Positions 5,831 through 9,141 of a DNA stretch of 9,141 nucleotides are shown here, piece after piece (within the stretch, counting starts at the first letter, position 1; each line of letters opens with the position of its first letter). The stretch is from Clostridiales bacterium UBA7103 (lineage in GTDB: Bacteria > Bacillota > Clostridia > Oscillospirales > Oscillospiraceae), in NCBI GenBank assembly GCA_002493305.1, contig DKYJ01000052.1:1-9141 (forward strand). The letters are read 5' to 3'. The notes under the pieces are model-generated. The model searched no databases. It was given only the letters and a program-made list of their open reading frames with translations, and was not told the DNA's origin. The position numbers and the translations under genes were made by a program.

Positions 5831-7261
5831 TTCCTGATCGGGGGCACTTTCCTCTATAAGATCTTCAGGCAGAACCTCCATCAGCGTCTCCTTGTCGGGG
5901 TCTTCCAGCGTTACCACCCGGTTTGACTGGCGCACGACCATCTTCTCAAAGAAGTTGCGCACATCGCGGCCATTGCCGAAGTTATCGTCCCGCTCCTCGT
6001 AGAGCCTGTTAAACAGCTCGAGTGCGGACTGCTCGGCTGGCTCTGTGAGCTTATAGCCGTTTTTGTCGCACTGGGCGCGGAAAATGGACATGAGCTGCTC
6101 GCCGGTGTAATCCGGGAAGTAAAAATACTTGTTAAAGCGGCTCTCAAGCCCCGGGTTTGAGCTGAGAAAGCCCTCCATAGGCTCGTCATACCCGGCGACG
6201 ATGACAATAAGATCGTCTCGGTGATCCTCCATGGCCTTGAGCAGCGTCTCGATAGCCTCGCGGCCAAAATCGTTGTCCCCGCCGGAGGAGAGGGAATAGG
6301 CCTCGTCGATAAACAGCACTCCGCCCAGCGCGGACTTGATGACCTCCTGGGTTTTGAGCGCCGTCTGCCCCACATATCCCGCCACGAGGCCGGAGCGGTC
6401 AACTTCAACAAGCTGGCCCTTGCTCAAAACGCCGATAGAGGCGTAAAGCCCACTTATGAGCCTTGCCACCGTGGTCTTGCCGGTGCCGGGGTTGCCCATG
6501 AACACCATGTGCAGCGACATGGGCGGCACGGGCAGACCGTTATCCTGCCGGAGCTTGCGCACCTTCACGAGATTAATGAGGTTCTTGACGTCCTTTTTTA
6601 CATCGACCAGCCCCACAAGAGAATCAAGCTGGGCCATAAGCTCGTCAAAATCCGGCTTCTCCTGTTCTGCTTTGGCGGTCATGGCTGCGGCTTCACCGCC
6701 GCCCTGACCCTGCGTCATGTTCATGTGCTTGTCCGTAAAGCTGGGGGCGCTGCTGGTAACGAAATCCAGAGGATTCAGCCCCGTGTTTGCCCTGCGCACG
6801 CCGGTTGTGTCGCATATGGCGGTGAGCCTGTCGGTGCACTCGGTGATATACTCCGCCTCGGCCATGGACACATCATCGTCAGCCGCGGCAATATAGAGCA
6901 TGATGTTCGTGAGCATGCGGATAAAAATGCGGGAGGTGTCAGAACCGCGCTTCGCGTCGCTCTCCGCCAGATTCCAGAAGAACACCGGCGGCAAAAAGCC
7001 GTCCTCATTGCAGACGGAGCTTGTCAGATTCCACAGCAGCCAGCTGGGCTGAGGCCGGTTGCGGGAATAGATCTGGTTTGCCATGTCGACATGCCGCTGG
7101 GTGATGCTGCCTGCCCGGCTCCACAGCGACAGGGCGCAGCGGGTCATAAAATCGTCCAGCTCCGGCGCGAGGGAGGAGCTGCCGATACGGTAAAAGGCAT
7201 CGGTGTTGGCAATATATATCTTGTGAAACTCTTCGGGCGAGCGGCTCCATGTAGTCGGCAT
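5828..7261 (-). CDS. AAA+ ATPase of the CbbX/SpoVK type with a TerB-like N-terminal region
   Basis: A 477-residue protein. The C-terminal AAA+ module has Walker A GNPGTGKT at 256-263, pore-loop motif GYVGQTALKT at 295-304, Walker B GVLFIDEAYSL at 314-324, sensor 1 VIVAGYDEPM at 353-362, arginine finger Arg375 in NPGLESRFN, and a sensor-2-like GRDVRNFFE at 431-439. This is the CbbX/SpoVK clade, whose best-known member remodels Rubisco; SpoVK has a sporulation role in Bacillus. All catalytic elements are present. Residues 1-200 are extra: the part near 118-145 (LYIAAADDDVSMAEAEYITE) resembles TerB-like acidic helical domains, and about 185-205 is a flexible Gly/Ala/Glu linker. The target is unknown. 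Start at 7261 has AGGGAG upstream with a rather long spacing of 11 bases. It is monocistronic, convergent with the DUF2798 gene. Confidence 0.88.
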   Translation of the reverse strand: MPTTWSRSPEEFHKIYIANTDAFYRIGSSSLAPELDDFMTRCALSLWSRAGSITQRHVDMANQIYSRNRPQPSWLLWNLTSSVCNEDGFLPPVFFWNLAESDAKRGSDTSRIFIRMLTNIMLYIAAADDDVSMAEAEYITECTDRLTAICDTTGVRRANTGLNPLDFVTSSAPSFTDKHMNMTQGQGGGEAAAMTAKAEQEKPDFDELMAQLDSLVGLVDVKKDVKNLINLVKVRKLRQDNGLPVPPMSLHMVFMGNPGTGKTTVARLISGLYASIGVLSKGQLVEVDRSGLVAGYVGQTALKTQEVIKSALGGVLFIDEAYSLSSGGDNDFGREAIETLLKAMEDHRDDLIVIVAGYDEPMEGFLSSNPGLESRFNKYFYFPDYTGEQLMSIFRAQCDKNGYKLTEPAEQSALELFNRLYEERDDNFGNGRDVRNFFEKMVVRQSNRVVTLEDPDKETLMEVLPEDLIEESAPDQE

Positions 7262-7265
7262 GATA

Positions 7266-7303
7266 TGTACATCTCCCTGTCTGTAATTTGTACTGTTTGT
7301 ACT
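7266..7303. repeat. TGTAC repeats in the leader of the AAA+ gene
   Basis: TTTGTACT occurs twice with a 9-bp period (7287-7294 and 7296-7303), and a third TGTAC sits at 7266-7270 next to the start codon. They lie between the -10 box and the start codon of the minus-strand AAA+ gene. They may be a regulator site; chance in an AT-rich leader is possible. Confidence 0.35.
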
Positions 7304-7306
7304 ATT

Positions 7307-7334
7307 ATTATAAACTAAAATTTCCCCGGGTCAA
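7307..7334 (-). promoter_or_regulatory. Promoter of the AAA+ ATPase gene
   Basis: On the minus strand, -35 TTGACC (7334-7329), a 16-bp spacer and a perfect -10 TATAAT (7312-7307). The predicted start is near 7300, a leader of about 40 bases. It is a good vegetative (SigA-type) promoter, which argues against purely sporulation-specific expression. Confidence 0.7.
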
Positions 7335-7340
7335 TACCCG

Positions 7341-7368
7341 AAAAGGGGCGGTGCCTTGGCTCCGCCCC
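7341..7368 (-). terminator. Probable intrinsic terminator of the small-protein gene
   Basis: GGGGCGG (7345-7351) pairs with CCGCCCC (7362-7368); the 10-base interior may pair further (GCC/GGC). On the minus strand it is followed by TTTT. It starts eight bases after the stop codon of the 57-residue reading frame and just upstream of the AAA+ promoter. Confidence 0.55.
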
Positions 7369-7375
7369 ATAAATT

Positions 7376-7549
7376 CTATTTGCGCCCCTGATTAAACCGG
7401 CAGCGGCAGCAGGAGCGGTTTGCTCCGGGCTTGAGGTTCATGCCTCTGGCCTGGGCCGCAGCGGCGGCGGATTTTGCCCCGCTTACGCGTTTCCACACCG
7501 CGTCAAAGTGTTTTAGTTCCTTTGCATAGCGCTGAAGGTCGTTTTCCAT
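7376..7549 (-). CDS. Small Cys/Arg-rich protein of unknown function (57 residues)
   Basis: The reading frame starts MENDLQRYAKELKHFDAVWKR. It has a charged helical N-terminal half, an Ala-rich middle (residues 26-34) and a basic C-terminus with three cysteines in SCCRCRF. The frame extends upstream to 7654, but ATG at 7549 has GAGGCAGG before it, whereas the extension has no good site. Support is the ribosome binding site, the terminator directly after it, and the lack of any other gene in the region. No clear promoter is seen. I do not recognise the family. The Cys cluster could bind a metal, but three Cys so close together are not a standard motif. It could still be a chance frame. Confidence 0.5.
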   Translation of the reverse strand: MENDLQRYAKELKHFDAVWKRVSGAKSAAAAAQARGMNLKPGANRSCCRCRFNQGRK

Positions 7550-7605
7550 GGTTTTACCTGCCTCTACTACTTTAAATATGAAAAATTCTCCCGCCGCAGT
7601 ATATG

Positions 7606-7641
7606 CCGGCACTTGAAAAGCGGTGCCGGATATGAGATAAT
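7606..7641 (+). promoter_or_regulatory. Candidate promoter of rsmE, with an inverted repeat across the -35
   Basis: -35 TTGAAA (7613-7618), a 17-bp spacer and -10 GATAAT (7636-7641), each 5 of 6 to consensus. The predicted start is near 7648, a leader of about 180 bases. CCGGCAC (7606-7612) and GTGCCGG (7623-7629) form perfect 7-bp arms around the -35. Confidence 0.45.
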
Positions 7642-7670
7642 AAACAAAAACCAATGAGTTTATGAGGGCG

Positions 7671-7694
7671 GTTAGCGTGATAAATCACACTAAC
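7671..7694. repeat. 24-bp near-perfect palindrome upstream of rsmE
   Basis: GTTAGCGTGAT (7671-7681), AA and ATCACACTAAC (7684-7694) form 11-bp arms with one mismatch. It could be an operator just downstream of the predicted transcription start, or an RNA hairpin at the 5' end of the leader. It does not match the operator consensus of a regulator I can name. Confidence 0.45.
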
Positions 7695-7707
7695 TATTGA
7701 TTGAAAA

Positions 7708-7824
7708 CGGCGTGCCGCTCGCCGCTGAAGCGGCAACCGCGGCACATGCCGAAAATCTCCATTCCGCCGCGCAGGGAGGTTTTCATTTATATTTGTGCTG
7801 CCGGTGTGCGGCAGAATGGAGATT
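7708..7824 (+). ncRNA. Structured leader of rsmE that can hide the ribosome binding site
   Basis: Two adjacent structures are visible. Hairpin B pairs 7708-7711 with 7748-7751 and 7712-7718 with 7739-7745, plus GCCGC-TGAA-GCGGC at 7721-7734 (16 bp in all). Hairpin C pairs 7754-7770 with 7808-7824 (16 of 17 positions, one C/A mismatch). Its 3' arm contains the rsmE Shine-Dalgarno GGAG (7818-7821). A competing local hairpin CTGCCG/CGGCAG (7798-7803 with 7809-7814) uses part of the same 3' arm and would leave GGAG single-stranded. The layout looks like a translational on/off switch. No known riboswitch class is recognised. Confidence 0.5.
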
Positions 7825-7827
7825 AGT

Positions 7828-8559
7828 ATGGCAAGATTTTTCATGGCAGGCACTAATATAGCCGGCGGCATGGCCATCATGCGCGGACGGGACGCGGAGC
7901 ACGTGCGCGTGCTGCGCCTGCGCCCGGGCGAGGATATGATAATTTGCGACGGGAAGGGCACCGACTATAAATGCCGTCTCGTAAAGGCGGATAAGGAGCA
8001 GGTGGAGGCAGAGGTCGTTGAGGTCGTCCGCTGCCCAGCGGAACCTTCCGTCAAAGTGAGTATTCTCTGCGCCCTGCCCAAGGGAGACAAGACCGATTAT
8101 ATAATCCAGAAATGCGTGGAGGCCGGGGCGGACAGCATCGCCTTCTTCTCCTCCGCCCGCTGCATCGCCAAGCCCGACGCGCCGGAGAAAAAGCTGGAGC
8201 GCTGGCAGCGCATTGCCGAGGAAGCCGCCAAGCAGTCCGGCCGGGGCATTATCCCGCAGGTGAGCTGGGCGGGGGACTTTGCCGGCGCACTGGACAGAGC
8301 CATCAAAACGGAGCTGCCCCTTTTCATGTATGAGACGGGCGAGCGGGAGGCGCTTGACAAGGTGCTGGGCGAGAACAGCGCCGTCAGCTCCGCCGCCATC
8401 GTCACCGGGCCCGAGGGCGGCTTTGAGCCCTTCGAGGCGCAGCTTGCCAAAATCGCTGGGCTGCACATCTGCTCCATGGGCGAGCGGATACTCCGCTGTG
8501 AGACTGCGCCCGTGGTGGCGCTCACCGCTGCGATGTACGCGACAGGCAATCTGAGCTGA
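7828..8559 (+). CDS. rsmE: 16S rRNA (uracil(1498)-N3)-methyltransferase RsmE
   Basis: A 243-residue protein, usual length for RsmE, which methylates N3 of U1498 in helix 44 of 16S rRNA using S-adenosylmethionine. Residues 1-70 are the PUA-like RNA-binding domain (MARFFMAG, HVRVLRLRPGE). Residues 75-243 are the SPOUT (trefoil-knot) methyltransferase domain with PKGDK at 84-88, EAAKQSGR at 132-139, the SAM-binding GPEGGFE at 194-200 and the C-terminal knot MGERILRCETA at 217-227. ATG at 7828 is chosen for GGAG six bases upstream and because MARFF is a typical RsmE beginning. In-frame GTG at 7795 and ATG at 7816 are weaker. The gene often follows prmA in Firmicutes; here it stands alone behind a long structured leader. 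Confidence 0.95.
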   Translation: MARFFMAGTNIAGGMAIMRGRDAEHVRVLRLRPGEDMIICDGKGTDYKCRLVKADKEQVEAEVVEVVRCPAEPSVKVSILCALPKGDKTDYIIQKCVEAGADSIAFFSSARCIAKPDAPEKKLERWQRIAEEAAKQSGRGIIPQVSWAGDFAGALDRAIKTELPLFMYETGEREALDKVLGENSAVSSAAIVTGPEGGFEPFEAQLAKIAGLHICSMGERILRCETAPVVALTAAMYATGNLS

Positions 8560-8577
8560 TTTATGCTCTGATATTAT

Positions 8578-8623
8578 AAAGCAAGCTATGAGCAGACCGC
8601 CTGCTCATAGCTTGCTTTTGCAA
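8578..8623 (+). terminator. rsmE: Intrinsic terminator of rsmE
   Basis: A perfect 18-bp stem pairs 8578-8595 with 8601-8618 around loop ACCGC. It is followed by a short T-run within TTTTGCAAAAATTT. It starts 18 bases after the rsmE stop and isolates it from rpsB. Confidence 0.85.
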
Positions 8624-8654
8624 AAATTTCAAAAAATCTCAAAAAAAGGTCAAA

Positions 8655-8690
8655 AATTATGCCCGTACCCCTTGCAAAACGGGCATAATT
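8655..8690. repeat. 12-bp inverted repeat around the rpsB -35 box
   Basis: AATTATGCCCGT (8655-8666) and ACGGGCATAATT (8679-8690) are perfect inverted repeats around a 12-base loop that holds the -35 of the rpsB promoter. On the minus strand it is followed by T-runs and would look like a terminator, but no minus-strand gene is present. It may be a regulatory palindrome or a backup terminator. Confidence 0.5.
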
Positions 8691-8700
8691 CTGATATTAT
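8672..8700 (+). promoter_or_regulatory. rpsB: Promoter of rpsB
   Basis: -35 TTGCAA (8672-8677), a 17-bp spacer and -10 TATTAT (8695-8700) preceded by TGA (extended -10). The predicted start is near 8707, giving a leader of about 106 bases. Confidence 0.7.
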
Positions 8701-8706
8701 ATCAAG

Positions 8707-8812
8707 GCATTTCGCACGGGGACGGACTTTCCCCCATGTGGCCGGGCTTTCCCGGTTTGGTGGAGGGGTTGAAATCCCCGGAGGAAAAAACAAATTTATT
8801 GGAGGAAAAACA
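8707..8812 (+). promoter_or_regulatory. rpsB: rpsB leader with three short hairpins and two Shine-Dalgarno copies
   Basis: Hairpins are GGGGA/TCCCC (8718-8722 with 8730-8734), CCGGG-CTTT-CCCGG (8742-8755) and GGGG/CCCC (8765-8768 with 8776-8779). A GGAGGAAAAA block occurs at 8780-8789 and again at 8801-8810; only the second is correctly spaced before ATG 8813. S2 is autoregulated through its leader in enteric bacteria; whether this leader does the same is inference. Confidence 0.45.
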
Positions 8813-9141
8813 ATGTCAGTAGTATCCATGAAGCAGCTGCTGGAAGCCGGTGTCCACTTTGGCCACCAGACCCGCCGCTGGAACCCCAAGATGGCCGAGT
8901 ATATTTACTGCGAGCGCAACGGTATTTATATCATCGACCTGCAGAAGACCGTTAAAAAGCTGGAGGAGGCTTATGCCTTTGTTCGCCAGCTGGCCGAGAA
9001 CGGCGACAACATTCTCTTTGTCGGCACCAAGAAGCAGGCTGCCGATGCCGTGCGCGAGGAGGCTTCTCGCGTCGGTATGTACTATGTCAACGCCCGTTGG
9101 CTGGGCGGTATGCTCACCAACTTCAAGACCATGCGCACCCG
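8813..9141 (+). CDS. rpsB: 30S ribosomal protein S2 (5' part, runs off the window)
   Basis: The first 109 codons of ribosomal protein S2, a structural protein of the small subunit that also holds S1-like contacts and the 3' end region of 16S rRNA. The N-terminus MSVVSMKQLLEAGVHFGHQT followed by RRWNPKM is the S2 signature, with further conserved stretches YIIDLQKT (residues 39-46), ILFVGTKKQA (67-76) and YVNARWLGGMLTNF (90-103). The start ATG has GGAGG at 8801-8805, seven bases upstream. The frame is open to the last base, so this is truncation by the window and not a broken gene. In most Firmicutes tsf (elongation factor Ts) follows; that cannot be seen here. Confidence 0.97.
   Translation, partial: MSVVSMKQLLEAGVHFGHQTRRWNPKMAEYIYCERNGIYIIDLQKTVKKLEEAYAFVRQLAENGDNILFVGTKKQAADAVREEASRVGMYYVNARWLGGMLTNFKTMRT

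Noticed and set aside
6221..7318. 365-codon plus-strand frame opposite the AAA+ gene
   Set aside because: It overlaps a clear Walker A/B ATPase in antisense, and its translation shows no motif. It is a shadow frame.
7671..7694. CIRCE (HrcA) or FapR operator
   Set aside because: The arms start TTAG and end CTAA as in those sites, but the inner sequence and spacing do not match TTAGCACTC-N9-GAGTGCTAA or the 17-bp FapR box.
7783..8466. 227-codon minus-strand frame opposite rsmE
   Set aside because: RsmE motifs are complete on the plus strand; this frame has no recognisable content.
8707..8812. Known riboswitch or T-box before rpsB
   Set aside because: No T-box sequence, SAM, TPP, cobalamin or other conserved core is visible; only short GC hairpins are present.
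1..9141. Defence system, biosynthetic cluster, CRISPR array, prophage or integrative element
   Set aside because: No cas, nuclease, integrase, transposase, NRPS/PKS or toxin-antitoxin gene is present, and no regularly spaced repeats were seen. The gene content is metabolic and ribosomal.

Overview
The window looks like a chromosomal segment of a GC-rich member of the Clostridia, most likely an Oscillospiraceae/Ruminococcaceae-type gut anaerobe. The basis is GGAGG-type ribosome binding sites before nearly every gene, TTGACA/TATAAT-type promoters (several with an extended TGN -10), many strong intrinsic terminators, a CbbX/SpoVK-type AAA+ ATPase, a GPH/SLC45-like sugar transporter and a clostridial-style ribosomal protein S2. 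Taxonomy is inference; no rRNA or tRNA gene is present. I see no phage, insertion sequence, CRISPR array or integrase.

Layout. Positions 1-2720 (minus strand): a terminator, a 620-residue protein that joins an alpha/beta-hydrolase domain to about eight membrane segments, an 18-bp perfect palindrome over its promoter, and then a MarR-family repressor gene with its own promoter and terminator. Positions 2694-4141 (minus): an SLC45/GPH-like MFS transporter with promoter and terminator. Positions 4150-5102 (plus): a divergently transcribed, membrane-anchored glycerophosphodiester phosphodiesterase. Positions 5082-5821 (plus): a small four-helix membrane protein of DUF2798 type, behind a promoter flanked by inverted repeats and a strongly folded leader. 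Positions 5828-7334 (minus): an AAA+ ATPase with a TerB-like N-terminal part, convergent with the DUF2798 gene and sharing a bidirectional terminator. Positions 7341-7549 (minus): a probable 57-residue Cys/Arg-rich small protein. Positions 7613-8618 (plus): rsmE behind a long structured leader. Positions 8655-9141 (plus): promoter, leader and first 109 codons of rpsB, running off the window.

How the parts relate. Almost every gene has its own promoter and terminator, so this is a run of single-gene units rather than a long operon. The one clear regulator-target pair is the MarR gene and the hydrolase-membrane gene, linked by the palindrome. rsmE (16S rRNA methylation) and rpsB (30S protein) are both ribosome genes but are separated by a terminator and a new promoter. 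No multi-gene novel system is evident. The most unusual content is in the intergenic regions: two folded mRNA leaders (DUF2798 gene and rsmE) that do not match a riboswitch class I recognise, and several operator-like palindromes.
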